Assembly (NCBI GenBank): GCA_035523875.1
Contig: DATKPY010000040.1
Span: forward strand, 119,849 to 183,848
Source of the DNA: JASHUC01 sp035523875
GTDB taxonomy: Bacteria > Pseudomonadota > Gammaproteobacteria > Steroidobacterales > Steroidobacteraceae
Length of the DNA stretch: 64,000 bases
Direction: 5' to 3'
Below, piece by piece: positions 1 to 9,260 of this stretch (within the stretch, counting starts at the first letter, position 1; each line of letters opens with the position of its first letter). Both the position numbers and the translations under genes were made by a program. Under the pieces are notes generated by a model that saw only the letters and a list, made by a program, of their open reading frames with translations, was not told the DNA's origin and did not search any database.

Positions 1-649
1 GCGGTGGGATGGGGGCACGCTTGCGCACGTCGAAGGCCCCCGCCGCCGCAGCCGGGTCGAGCGCGGCGAAGCGCCGCCGGAACTCATCGTCGACCAGCGC
101 CTTGGTGTCCGGCAGGTACTCGGGATAGCGCTCGCGCCGCAGGCGCTGATCCACGTCGATATGCTGCTCGAGCGCGAGCGCCGCATCGAGCACCGCCTCG
201 ACGCGCTGCATTCCGTACGACTCGATCGCCTGCTGAATCTGGCGCGCGTGACTCGCTGCGTGCTCGACGATGTGCTCGCTCACCTGCTCTTGGCAGCGGC
301 GAAAGAGCAGATTATTGCGCGAGAAATCCGCGTGCCCGAGCACGTGCGCGGTGACCAGGATGTTCTCCGCGAGGCCGTTGCTCGAGGCCAAGTAGGCGTG
401 CCCGGGGTTTCCCGGAAAGACGACCTCGAACACGCGCGAGTGGCCCATGTGGCGCTGGATGAGCTGGTAGATGTAGCGCACGCCGAACGACCAGTGCGGC
501 ATGCGCACCGGCAATCCGTAGACGGCAATCTCCATCATGAAGCTGTCCGGGACCGCCTCGAACTCCACCCGGTCGAAGGAGAGTCCCGAGCGACCCGCGA
601 GCTCCTCGAGCCCGCGAACGTAGCTCTGCCAGTCCTCGCCTGCGCTCAC
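1..649 (-). CDS. spoVR: SpoVR family protein, C-terminus beyond window edge
   Basis: This is the N-terminal 216 residues of a SpoVR/YcgB family protein; the rest lies before base 1. The translation contains family-typical stretches such as MPHWSFGVRYIYQL, HMGHSRVFEVVFPGNPGHAYL and AHVLGHADFSRNN. The GTG start at 649 overlaps the stop codon of the upstream DUF444 gene as GTGA, so the two are probably translationally coupled. SpoVR proteins occur with PrkA and YhbH/YeaH in many non-sporulating proteobacteria, where the set is linked to stationary-phase and stress responses; the biochemical role is not settled. The order here, prkA then yhbH-like then spoVR, is the classic one. Family assignment is confident; function is not known precisely. 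Confidence 0.93.
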   Translation of the reverse strand, partial: MSAGEDWQSYVRGLEELAGRSGLSFDRVEFEAVPDSFMMEIAVYGLPVRMPHWSFGVRYIYQLIQRHMGHSRVFEVVFPGNPGHAYLASSNGLAENILVTAHVLGHADFSRNNLLFRRCQEQVSEHIVEHAASHARQIQQAIESYGMQRVEAVLDAALALEQHIDVDQRLRRERYPEYLPDTKALVDDEFRRRFAALDPAAAAGAFDVRKRAPIPP

Positions 650-1818
650 GGACCCGCCTCGAGCGCCTTCTGTTCGCCGGTGAAGAAGTGGCGCACCGCA
701 CCCCAGACGTCGTCGAAGTCGTTGACGACGTAGCTGCCCGCGGCGAGCCCCTCGGCGGCGATCTCACCGAAGAGGCGTCCCGTCTCGGTCGCGAGCTGGC
801 GCGAGAGCCCCGAGGCCACCTCGACGTAGCCCGAGTAGCAGGTTTTGCGCGAGATATCGAGGAGCGCCGTGTGCGCCTCGGCGTGATCGCCCACGGAGTT
901 GTCGCCGTCGGAGGCGTAAAAGAGGTAGATGTTATGCCGCGCGGGGTTGTAGCGCGCGTCGACGATCTCGCGCACCTTGTTGAGGCCCGTCGAGGCGACG
1001 GTACCGCCGCTCCCGGTCACCTGGAAGAACTCGGGCTCGGAGAATTCCCACGCCTCGGTCGTGTGCGCGACGAACAGCGTCTCGATCGAGCGGTACTCGC
1101 GCCGCAGGCCCTGCACCACCCAGAAGAAAAACGTCTTGGCGAGCTTGCGGTCGCGGTCGGACATGCTGCCCGAGACATCGAGCATGAAGAACACCACGGC
1201 ATGCACGGCCGGTTGGCGTCGGCGCGCGAGCTGGCGGTAGCGCAGGTCCTCGTCGATGAAGGACGCAGGACCGCCGTGACTACCCTTTCGCTTGACGAGC
1301 TCTTTCACCGAACGGCGGCGATCGAGGCGCGAGCGAGCGCCACGCCGGTCCCAGCCCTCGCGCGTCCAGTCGGTCTCCTCGGAGGGTCCGGTCCGCGCCA
1401 CCAGGTTCGGCAGCTGCATCTCCTCCCACAACCAGTCGACGATGTCGTCGATCTTGATCTCGAGCAGGAGCTGGATCTCGCCCTGGTCCTCTCCCCCCTG
1501 ACCCTTCTCGCGCGCGCCACGGTCCGGGCTCGCATCCGCGAGCACGTCGCCCGGCTTGACCTTGCCCTGGCCGGCGCCCTGCGATTCGCCCTGCCGGCGC
1601 AGGCGGAAGTGATAGTGCTCGAGCATCCGCACGGGCACGCGGACGGTGCGCGCGCTCTCGCTGATGACCTCGCCGCCCGCGATGATCTGCGGCAGATGCT
1701 CGCGCACCGATTCACGCACCTTCTCGTCGTGCCGCAGCCAATCGCGCGCGCCGCGCGAGAAGAGCTCGTACCACTTCGCAAGGCCCGCTTCGCTCTTCTC
1801 CGTACCGGTCTCGCTCAT
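646..1818 (-). CDS. yhbH: DUF444 / YeaH-YhbH family protein (von Willebrand A-like)
   Basis: A 390-residue DUF444 protein. Residues 210-220 carry the MIDAS-like motif FMLDVSGSMS of a von Willebrand A-type fold. The segments ETLFVAHTTEA, GSGGTVASTGL and ARYNPARHNIYLFYASDGDN match the YeaH/YhbH family. A charged, Gly/Gln-rich linker (about residues 76-114) separates the head from the vWA part. The gene sits 34 bp downstream of prkA and overlaps spoVR by 4 bp, forming the conserved prkA-yhbH-spoVR operon. In the related E. coli yeaGH pair the genes respond to nitrogen starvation and stationary phase. Its direct partner is probably the PrkA kinase; this is inferred from gene order. Confidence 0.92.
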   Translation of the reverse strand: MSETGTEKSEAGLAKWYELFSRGARDWLRHDEKVRESVREHLPQIIAGGEVISESARTVRVPVRMLEHYHFRLRRQGESQGAGQGKVKPGDVLADASPDRGAREKGQGGEDQGEIQLLLEIKIDDIVDWLWEEMQLPNLVARTGPSEETDWTREGWDRRGARSRLDRRRSVKELVKRKGSHGGPASFIDEDLRYRQLARRRQPAVHAVVFFMLDVSGSMSDRDRKLAKTFFFWVVQGLRREYRSIETLFVAHTTEAWEFSEPEFFQVTGSGGTVASTGLNKVREIVDARYNPARHNIYLFYASDGDNSVGDHAEAHTALLDISRKTCYSGYVEVASGLSRQLATETGRLFGEIAAEGLAAGSYVVNDFDDVWGAVRHFFTGEQKALEAGP

Positions 1819-1852
1819 GGCCTTGCCGTCCTCATCTTGAGTGGGGTGTGCG

Positions 1853-3814
1853 CTACTCCTGCGCGAGCAACGTGGTGACGTAGCTCAGCGCCTCCTTGGC
1901 GCTGTGCTCGTCGTAGCCATATTCCTTGACGAGGCGCTCCTGCACGACCGAGATCTTCTGACGGGCCTCCTCGTCGGGGCGCGCCGTGGAGGTGACGAGG
2001 CGCAGCACGTCGCGCCGCTCCTCGAACAGATACTGCTCGATCGCCTCGCGCATGCGCGCGTGGCTCATGAGCTTGAACTTCTCTCCGGCCTTGAAGGCGA
2101 CCATCGCCTTGCGCACGACCTCCTGACGGAACGAGAGCTTGCCGGAGTCCGACACCTTGATCTTCTCCTCGACCGAGCGCAGAAAGCGCTCGTCGGCCGG
2201 TCGGGTCTCCCCGGTGATCGGATCGGTGACCTGACGGTGGTCGAGCGAAGCCTCGACCTCGTCCAGATACTTCTCGAGCAGCTGCTGAGCCTCATCTTCG
2301 AAGGAAGCGAACATCGCGCGATGCACGTCCTCCTTCACCCAGCGGTTGTAGAACTCTTTGCGCGCCGTGACAAGATGGTCGACCCAGGCCTTCTTCTGCT
2401 TGGCATCGATGCGGGCGTCGCTGTCGATCGCATCCTTGAGCGCGAGCAGCAGCTCCATGCTCGTGAGGCTATGCGTATTGCCGCGCGTGATTGCATTGGA
2501 GATCGCGTTGATCACGAAGCGCGGGCTCACTCCAGTCAGGCCCTCGTCCGGTGCCTCGGCCTTGAGCCGGGCGGTCTCGCTGTCGGCGAAGCCCTCGACG
2601 GCCTCGCCGGCGTAGAGGCGCAGTTTCTTCGGCAGATCGAGCCCCTCGCGCTCGGGCTTGGCGAGGCGCGTGAGGATCGCGAACGCGGCCGCGAGGTCGA
2701 GCACGTGCGGATCCAAATGCACGTCGCGGAACGCGGGGGCGCCTGAGACGAGTTTCTCGTAGATGCGCGCCTCGTCGTTGTACGAGAGCGAGTACGGGAC
2801 CTTGATGATGACCATGCGGTCGAGGAGCGCCTCGTTTTCCTTCTCCTGCAGGAACTTGTGGAACTCGGCCAAGTTCGTGTGGGCGAGGATCGTCTCATCG
2901 AGATAGATGAGCGGAAAGCGCGAGACCTTGACGTTCTTCTCCTGCGTCATCGTGAGCAGGAGGTAGAGAAACTCGCGCTTGACCTTGAGGATCTCGATCA
3001 TTTCGAGCACGCCGCGGCTCGCGGCGTAAACGGCGCCCGACCAGGACCAGGCGCGCGGATCGCCCTCATCGCCGATCTGTGCGACCTTCGCGAGATCGAC
3101 GGAGCCTACGAGATCGGCGATGTCCGCGGTGGTCGGATCGTGCGGCGCGTAGGTGCCGATGCCCACGCGGGAGGCCTCCGAGAGGAAGATTCGCTCAACC
3201 GGTACGCGCACGAAGTCGCCTTCGAACTCGCGCTCGACGTATTCGCGCGCCCAGGGGGAGAGCTCGCCGTGGATACCAACGCCGTAGCGCTCGCGGAACT
3301 CGGGCCGCAGGCTCGCCGGCACGAGATTGAGCGGATTCTCGCGAAGCGGTGAGCCCTTGATCGCGTAGAGCGCGCCGTCGTCCGTGCGGCTGTATTCCTC
3401 GAGTCCGCGCTTGAGCAGAATCGCGAGGGTGGACTTGCCGCCCGATGGCGGACCGAGCAGAAGCAGCAGGCGGCGGCCCACGTCCGAGCCGGCGGCGGCC
3501 CCCTTGAAGTACTCGACCACGCGGGCGAGCGGCTCGTCAATGCCGAACAGCTCGCGTTTGAACAGCTCGCGCGCCTTGGCGGACTCGGGCACGTCCGCTC
3601 CCGAGATCTGCCCGTGCCAGCGCAGCATGTCCCAGACGTACTGGTGGCTGCTGCGAGCGACCGCGGCCGGACCCTGCGGCACGATCGACTTCAAGAACTC
3701 CCCGAAGGTGCCTTCCCAGCGCTGCGCGCGGTGCAGCCGGCTGAACGAGCTCAACGACTCGAGGAACTCTTCGGCTCGATACATCTGATCCCCCTCCGAA
3801 GATCGCGGACTCAT
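1853..3814 (-). CDS. prkA: PrkA/YeaG family serine protein kinase
   Basis: A 653-residue PrkA protein, the usual family length (about 640-650). The N-terminal AAA-like domain has the Walker A loop GPPSGGKSTL at residues 121-130; the C-terminal half is the PrkA kinase-like domain. Two start codons are possible. ATG at 3814 and ATG at 3784 (protein beginning MYRAEEFLESL) each have a GGAGG Shine-Dalgarno sequence 8 nt upstream, and the second fits typical family N-termini as well as the first. It is the first gene of the prkA-yhbH-spoVR operon. The upstream 0.7 kb contains no convincing gene and probably holds its promoter. PrkA kinases act in the cytoplasm; whether this one is an active kinase cannot be read from the sequence. 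Confidence 0.95.
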   Translation of the reverse strand: MSPRSSEGDQMYRAEEFLESLSSFSRLHRAQRWEGTFGEFLKSIVPQGPAAVARSSHQYVWDMLRWHGQISGADVPESAKARELFKRELFGIDEPLARVVEYFKGAAAGSDVGRRLLLLLGPPSGGKSTLAILLKRGLEEYSRTDDGALYAIKGSPLRENPLNLVPASLRPEFRERYGVGIHGELSPWAREYVEREFEGDFVRVPVERIFLSEASRVGIGTYAPHDPTTADIADLVGSVDLAKVAQIGDEGDPRAWSWSGAVYAASRGVLEMIEILKVKREFLYLLLTMTQEKNVKVSRFPLIYLDETILAHTNLAEFHKFLQEKENEALLDRMVIIKVPYSLSYNDEARIYEKLVSGAPAFRDVHLDPHVLDLAAAFAILTRLAKPEREGLDLPKKLRLYAGEAVEGFADSETARLKAEAPDEGLTGVSPRFVINAISNAITRGNTHSLTSMELLLALKDAIDSDARIDAKQKKAWVDHLVTARKEFYNRWVKEDVHRAMFASFEDEAQQLLEKYLDEVEASLDHRQVTDPITGETRPADERFLRSVEEKIKVSDSGKLSFRQEVVRKAMVAFKAGEKFKLMSHARMREAIEQYLFEERRDVLRLVTSTARPDEEARQKISVVQERLVKEYGYDEHSAKEALSYVTTLLAQE

Positions 3815-4506
3815 CGGCCTTGCCTCCTGCCAACCTGCCCCCGTCTACGCATGCAACGGCTCGCCGGGCGGTGACCTTAACTTAAAGCCAATGTCTCGCG
3901 CGAAGTGTGATGGTCCTCAATTCCCGCACATCCCATTACGTTAAGACGCTCACAACGGTCGATTGTTCATTCATGGCAAGCAAGATGCGTTCCGAGCAGA
4001 CAAGCGGCGACGACGGCGCGCGAATTGACGAGGGGCTTGAGGCAAGCAAGCTCATCGTGCCCCTCGGCTTTCGGCCTGCGCGCCGGCATGGTCGGCCGCT
4101 TCGATCGCGATGGCAAGCATGCCCTCGTCGGCGCCTCCCACTGCGCCGTTACGATTAGGAGCGCGCGTGCAGCGACATGCAAGCGCGCGCCTCATAATCG
4201 CGCACGCACGTCCGCCGACGCACCAAGTTGACCGACCGCGTGCGCCAGTTCCGCATGCGCCGCCCGGGATCGCACGGGCTCGACCGGCAGGGCCCGGATC
4301 CGCCGTGCTTATGGGAAATCTCACGCCCCAAGCGGACTTGGCGCACTCCGTCGCGTGCGCGCGACGGTGCCGTCTCATTATTGTGAACTGTGGCAACGCC
4401 CTTGCCCAACCGCCAACTATGCTCGCCCGACGGCGGCTTCAAGCGTTGCGGCGCCGCGCCCGATTACCCAAGCGTCCTCGGGTCGCTTGCGCACGGAGAC
4501 TCCACT
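3815..4506. other. Intergenic region between divergent prkA and the TonB-repeat gene
   Basis: About 0.7 kb without a convincing gene. The part around 3877-3975 is clearly richer in A+T than its surroundings (for example CCTTAACTTAAAG near 3875) and is the likely promoter zone for prkA. No sigma-70 box pair stands out enough to call. GGCAAGCA occurs three times in direct orientation at 3975, 4041 and 4112. Short open frames on both strands have no ribosome site or recognisable product. Confidence 0.4.
3975..4119. repeat. Three direct copies of GGCAAGCA
   Basis: The octamer GGCAAGCA is at 3975-3982, 4041-4048 and 4112-4119, with start-to-start spacing of 66 and 71 bp. It lies in the divergent intergenic region and could be a protein-binding site series or chance. 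Confidence 0.25.
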
Positions 4507-6660
4507 GTGGCAACTCCAGCATCCAATGCTCCTCGGTCGTCCGATGCGAGCGGCGACTCCGGCGCCGTGACGCACACCTCGGTCCGACCATCGGGCGAGG
4601 TCGTCGCGGTCACGGAGCGTGACGACTTCCTGCTCGAGCTCGGCGAGTCCTTGGGCGGGCAGATCTCCCTGCGGCCGGTCGATACGGTCGTGGCGGCCCT
4701 GGAGCACCTCTCGGGAGCGCGCCAGGCGCAGCTGCTCGCGCTCGATTCGCGGGGTCTTGCCGATCCGCGCGCGGAGGTCGATCGAGCGCACGGTCAGTTT
4801 CCCCACGTGCCGATCGTCGTGTTCGCATTGAGCGAGACCGAGCGGTCGGTCGCGAGTGCGCTCAAGGGCTGCAATATCTTCGCGGTGCTGCCGATTCCCG
4901 TCGATCGGCGCAAGACCGCCGCCATCCTCGAGGGCGCGCTCGCCGATGCCTCGGCGCGCCGGGGCGGCACGCGGGCGCTGCCGCCGGCCGCGGCCGAGCG
5001 GCCCGATGCGAGGCCACCGCTCGTTCCGGAGCCGGCGAGCGCAGCGGAGAGCTTCTCGGTCGAGGGTCTCGAGCCTGGATCGCCGCGCGCGGGTAGCCCC
5101 GTCGCGTGGATCGCGGCTGCGATCGGCGCGCTCGCGCTCGCCGGCGGCGTTGCCTGGTACTTCCTCGCACCGCACTCCCCGGCCGCGACGGGCGGCGGAT
5201 CGAGCGCGCTCAAGGCGACCACGAACGCACTCGAGCCGCCCGCGGCGAGCGCAAGCGCCTCGGTCGAGGCGGCGCCGCAGGCTGCGGCCGTGCCCCTCGT
5301 CCAGGGCAACGTGGACGAGCTGCTCGAGAAGGCGCGGCTAGCGATGCGCGAGCGGCGCTACACCGAGCCTGCGGGCAACAGTGCCCTGCTCTATTACCGC
5401 TCGGTGCTCGGAGTCGATCCGGCGAACGGCGAGGCGCGCGACGGCATGGAGCGCCTCGCACGGTTGCTGATGACCCGCTTCGACGACGACTTCAGCGCCG
5501 GACACTACGACGAGGCGGCGAGCGCGCTCGCCGGCCTCAAGGTCGCCGCGCCGCAGGACGCGCATGTTCCATCCCTCGAGGCGCGGCTGCTGCAGGCCGA
5601 GGTCGAGGGTGCCTTCGCTGCGGGCAACCTCGACCGCGCGAGCGTACTGGTGCATCAAGCGCAGCTGTCGAGCGCCGTGCCGGCCGCGGCGATCGCGCGC
5701 TGGCGCACCGAGCTCGGACGGCACGAGGACGATGCGCGCATCAAGCATCTGGAGGATCTCTTCGCCGCGCGCCTGCGCGAGGGCAAGCTCATCGACCCGA
5801 GCGAGGATAGCGCCAAGTACTATCTCGATGAGCTGCGCAGCGCTGCACCGAACGACCCGGTGGCCGAGCACGGCACGCGCGAGCTGCTCGCTGCCTATCT
5901 GCGCAAGGCGCGGGATGCGGCGCTCGCTCAGCATCCGGAGGAGTCCGCTCGCTGGACCGAGGCCGCGCGCGCCGCCGGCGCGAGCACCGCCGACCTGGCG
6001 GCTTACCAGCAGGAGCTCACCGCCGACCGCCAGCACGCCGCGAGCGCGCAGGCCGACCACCTGGCGGGCCTCGCCCGCGCGCGCCTCGACGACGGACACA
6101 TCACCGATCCCGCCAACGACAGCGCCGTCTACTATCTCGAGGAGCTCAAGCGCGCGGCGCCCCAGGATGCGAGCGTCGCTCTGATCGGCCGCGAGCTCTC
6201 GGCGCGACTCATCGAGCGCGCCACGGCCGACGCGCGCTCAGGACGGACGGCGCAGATGAGCTCCGACCTCACGCTCGCGCGCACCTGGGGCGCCGACCCG
6301 GCGCTCCTCGAGGCGGTGGCGCAGATCGCAGGCGGCCCGAAGGCGAGCGCACCGGCGGAAGAGCCTCGGGCCCCGCAGCTGCCGCCCGGCTTCGCGCCCA
6401 AGCGCATCTATTACCAGGCACCCGACTATCCGGACAACGCACTCGATGCGCGTGTGTCGGGCGCGGTGACGGTGCGCTTCACGGTGGATTACGACGGGCA
6501 CCCGCGCGACGTGCACGTCGTCTCCTCGAAGCCGGCCGGCGTGTTCGATCACGCCGCCGTCATCGCCGTGCAGCACTGGCGCTATCAGCCGGTCGTCGTC
6601 GATCACGTCGCGATGGAGGTGCCTTCGGGCGCGATCATCCGCTTCGAGGCGCCGCAATGA
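4507..6660 (+). CDS. Membrane TonB-family protein with three internal helical repeats
   Basis: The GTG start at 4507 is preceded by GGAG at 8 nt, giving 717 residues; an upstream ATG at 4390 is also in frame. The first 150 residues resemble a degenerate receiver-like fold. A Pro/Ala-rich segment follows, then one membrane helix at about 199-220 (VAWIAAAIGALALAGGVAWYF). The periplasmic part has three related units near residues 280, 423 and 528, each with a core like DPSEDSAKYYLDEL or DPANDSAVYYLEEL, then a TonB C-terminal domain (about 627-717: PPGFAPKRIYYQAPDYP to HWRYQPVVVD). It ends in an ATGA overlap with the CheA-like kinase, so it may act with that kinase rather than energise an outer-membrane receptor; this is inference. 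Confidence 0.75.
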   Translation: MATPASNAPRSSDASGDSGAVTHTSVRPSGEVVAVTERDDFLLELGESLGGQISLRPVDTVVAALEHLSGARQAQLLALDSRGLADPRAEVDRAHGQFPHVPIVVFALSETERSVASALKGCNIFAVLPIPVDRRKTAAILEGALADASARRGGTRALPPAAAERPDARPPLVPEPASAAESFSVEGLEPGSPRAGSPVAWIAAAIGALALAGGVAWYFLAPHSPAATGGGSSALKATTNALEPPAASASASVEAAPQAAAVPLVQGNVDELLEKARLAMRERRYTEPAGNSALLYYRSVLGVDPANGEARDGMERLARLLMTRFDDDFSAGHYDEAASALAGLKVAAPQDAHVPSLEARLLQAEVEGAFAAGNLDRASVLVHQAQLSSAVPAAAIARWRTELGRHEDDARIKHLEDLFAARLREGKLIDPSEDSAKYYLDELRSAAPNDPVAEHGTRELLAAYLRKARDAALAQHPEESARWTEAARAAGASTADLAAYQQELTADRQHAASAQADHLAGLARARLDDGHITDPANDSAVYYLEELKRAAPQDASVALIGRELSARLIERATADARSGRTAQMSSDLTLARTWGADPALLEAVAQIAGGPKASAPAEEPRAPQLPPGFAPKRIYYQAPDYPDNALDARVSGAVTVRFTVDYDGHPRDVHVVSSKPAGVFDHAAVIAVQHWRYQPVVVDHVAMEVPSGAIIRFEAPQ

Positions 6661-8771
6661 GAACATTCGCCGTCGATCGCAAGCGCCAACTGGTCACCGT
6701 CGTCGTGGGTGCGCTGCTCACGGGCGTGATGGGCGTCGTGCTCGTCGTGGGCTCGCGGCTCGCGAACCGTGTCACCACGGACGTGCGCGGACTCGAGACC
6801 GCGAGCGAGCTCGAGTCCTATCCGGCGATTCTCGATCAGCAGCTCGCGACGCTGCGCGATCGGCTGGAGGACCGCGCTTACGTGGGCGAGGCGCTTGGCG
6901 ACGTGAAGGGCACCGCCGTCTCCCTCGACCGCGACCTCGCGACGCTCGCCGCCGCGCGGCTCGGCCAGGCGCGTGAGCTCTCCCAGGCGCGTGAGCTCTG
7001 GAGCGAGTACGCACCGGTGCTGGCGCCGGTCACCTCATTCAACGGCGAGCCGTACATTGACACGGACGCCGGCGGCAGCGCGCTCTCGAGAGACGGCCGG
7101 CAGTACTATGCGAGCGTCAAGCGCGCGCAGCTGTTCGCGCGCGACACCTCCGGGCGGCTGCGGACGCTCTTGAGCGCGCTCGCCTCGCGGCTGCAGGCGG
7201 AGGTCACCGCCGAGGCGAGCCGGCTGCGGCTGCTGCTCTCGGGCGGCGTGCTCGTGGCACTGGTGCTCGCCATCGTCGCCGCATACCTGCAGGTCACCCG
7301 GGCGCGCCACGCGCGCGCGGCGCGCGAGGCCGAGGAGCAGACGCGCGACATTCTGCGCACGGTGAAGGAGGGATTCTTCCTGCTCGATGCCGACTACCGG
7401 ATCGGCTCGGTGTGGTCGCACGCCCTCACGCGGCTCTTTGGCAAGAAGGACTTCGCGGGGTTGGCCTTCGAGGAGCTGCTCAAGGATCTGGTCTCGCCGG
7501 CGACGCTTGCCACTGCCACCAAGTACATCAAGCTTCTCTGGGGCGAGCGCGCGCACGAGAACCTGATGAAGAGCATCAATCCGCTCGGGCAGCTCGAGAT
7601 CCACGTGGACAACGGCCACGGCGGCCAGGACTTGCGCTATCTGCAATTCGACTTCCACCGCGTGATGGGCGCCGAGGGGATCAAGCACGTGCTCGCGAGC
7701 GTGACCGATATCACCTCGAGCGTGCTGCTCGCGCGCGAGCTCAAGGAATCGCAGGAGAGCGCGAGCAGCCAGCTCGACATGGTGCTCGGGGTGCTGCACA
7801 TGGACCCGCTGCAGCTCGGCGCGTTCCTCGATGCGACCGAGACGGGCCTGCAGCTCATCAATGCGATCCTCAAGGAGCCCGCGCGAAGCGACGCCGACTT
7901 CCGCAGAAAGCTCGACGGCATGTTCCGCGAGCTGCACTCGATCAAGGGGGAGGCCTCGGCCATCAACTTGACGACCGTCGCGCAGCGCGTGCACGTGCTC
8001 GAAGACGGGGTCACGGAGCTCAAGCAGAGCGCAGCGCTCTCGGGTAACGACTTCCTACCGCTCGTGGTGAAGCTCGACGACCTGATGGCGCACTTGAAGG
8101 TGCTGCGTGAGCTCGCGGCGCGCTTCAGCGCACTGCGCGATGCCCCGGTCCCGCAGGGAGCGACCGAGCCGGGTGGCCCGCATGCGGCCGAGCACCGCGC
8201 GGATGAGCTCGCGCACACGCTCGAGCTGCTCGCGGAGCGGCTCGCGAACGATCACCGCAAGAGCTTCCGGCTCGACCTGCGCGGGATCGGCGAGATCCCT
8301 TCCGGCTACCGCGCGGCGCTCAAGGACGTGCTGATCCAGATGCTGCGCAACGCCGTCGTCCACGGCATCGAGAGTGCGGATGCGCGCCGTGCACAAACCA
8401 AGGACGAGACCGGGGTCGTGCGCATGGAATTTGCGAGCAAGCCCGACAGCTGCGAGCTCGTGGTCGAGGATGACGGACGCGGCATCTCACCGGAGAAGCT
8501 CAAGGCCGCGGCAGTGCGCAAGCAGCTCATCACGCAGAGCGAGGCGGACGGCATGGATAACCGGGCCGTGATGGCGCTCATCTTCCGGCCGGGCTTCTCC
8601 ACGCAGGACGAGGTGTCGATGGACGCGGGCCGGGGCATCGGGATGGACGTGGTCGCGCGCGGCATCTACGGGCTCGGCGGCAAGATCGTGGTGAGCACGA
8701 GCCCCGGCAAGTTCACGCGCTTCCGCATCACGCTCCCAGTGCTCGCCGCGGCCGATTCAGCCGTCGCTTGA
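6657..8771 (+). CDS. Membrane CheA-like histidine kinase (PAS, HPt, HATPase)
   Basis: A 704-residue sensor kinase. Membrane helices lie at about 8-31 and 190-213 and flank a periplasmic domain of about 160 residues. A PAS-like domain follows (about 235-345), then an HPt domain with the phosphorylatable His427 in FRELHSIKGEASAIN. The CheA-type ATPase has N-box residues N565 and H569 in LRNAVVHG, then EDDGRGISPEKL and GRGIGMDVV. The protein ends directly after the ATPase: the CheW-like regulatory domain that couples CheA to chemoreceptors is absent. It starts in an ATGA overlap with the TonB-repeat gene and is followed by CheY-like and CheX-like genes. It probably phosphorylates the adjacent receiver protein in response to its own periplasmic/PAS input. 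Confidence 0.88.
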   Translation: MRTFAVDRKRQLVTVVVGALLTGVMGVVLVVGSRLANRVTTDVRGLETASELESYPAILDQQLATLRDRLEDRAYVGEALGDVKGTAVSLDRDLATLAAARLGQARELSQARELWSEYAPVLAPVTSFNGEPYIDTDAGGSALSRDGRQYYASVKRAQLFARDTSGRLRTLLSALASRLQAEVTAEASRLRLLLSGGVLVALVLAIVAAYLQVTRARHARAAREAEEQTRDILRTVKEGFFLLDADYRIGSVWSHALTRLFGKKDFAGLAFEELLKDLVSPATLATATKYIKLLWGERAHENLMKSINPLGQLEIHVDNGHGGQDLRYLQFDFHRVMGAEGIKHVLASVTDITSSVLLARELKESQESASSQLDMVLGVLHMDPLQLGAFLDATETGLQLINAILKEPARSDADFRRKLDGMFRELHSIKGEASAINLTTVAQRVHVLEDGVTELKQSAALSGNDFLPLVVKLDDLMAHLKVLRELAARFSALRDAPVPQGATEPGGPHAAEHRADELAHTLELLAERLANDHRKSFRLDLRGIGEIPSGYRAALKDVLIQMLRNAVVHGIESADARRAQTKDETGVVRMEFASKPDSCELVVEDDGRGISPEKLKAAAVRKQLITQSEADGMDNRAVMALIFRPGFSTQDEVSMDAGRGIGMDVVARGIYGLGGKIVVSTSPGKFTRFRITLPVLAAADSAVA

Positions 8772-8821
8772 GCCGGCGGAACCATGCGCGCGCGGGGGAC
8801 GAAGTTGAGCGGGCGACGGCC

Positions 8822-9226
8822 ATGACCGAGCTTGATGGCGCCGGTTTGGGTGCGGGGCGGAACCTAAGACTCCTGATCGTCGACGACTCCAATATCATGC
8901 GGCGGCGCATCGAGAGGTCGCAGCAGTTCGACGCGCTCAAGGTGGTCGGAGCGGCCGCGAACGGTCTCGAGGCGATCGAGCTCTTCCGCAGAACCGATCC
9001 GGACCTGGTCACCATGGACATCACCATGCCCCAGATGGACGGCATCCGTTGCATCGAGGAGCTCGTGCGCCTGAAGCCTGCCGTGCGCATCCTGGTAATC
9101 TCCGCGCTGGCGGACAAGGCGACGGCTGTGGATGCGATGGAGAAGGGAGCGAACGGCTTCCTCAACAAGCCCTTCACCGATCGCCAGCTGAACGAGGCGA
9201 TCGCCGAGCTCATCCGCGGCGCCTAG
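8822..9226 (+). CDS. CheY-like single-domain response regulator
   Basis: A 134-residue stand-alone receiver domain. The acidic pair is in LLIVDDSNIMRRR, the phospho-acceptor is Asp66 in VTMDITMPQMDG, and the switch Lys is in GANGFLNKPF. There is no output domain. ATG 8822 is preferred because the receiver fold begins soon after it. A TTG at 8768 that overlaps the kinase stop is an alternative start. It is the probable phosphorylation target of the upstream CheA-like kinase and the substrate of the downstream CheX-like phosphatase. Confidence 0.9.
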   Translation: MTELDGAGLGAGRNLRLLIVDDSNIMRRRIERSQQFDALKVVGAAANGLEAIELFRRTDPDLVTMDITMPQMDGIRCIEELVRLKPAVRILVISALADKATAVDAMEKGANGFLNKPFTDRQLNEAIAELIRGA

Positions 9227-9260
9227 CGGCGCCGCGGAGCGCTCGGGAGAAACGGCACAC

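Noticed and set aside
688..1878. Plus-strand frames opposite the yhbH-like gene and prkA
   Set aside because: Both are shadows of strongly recognised minus-strand genes.
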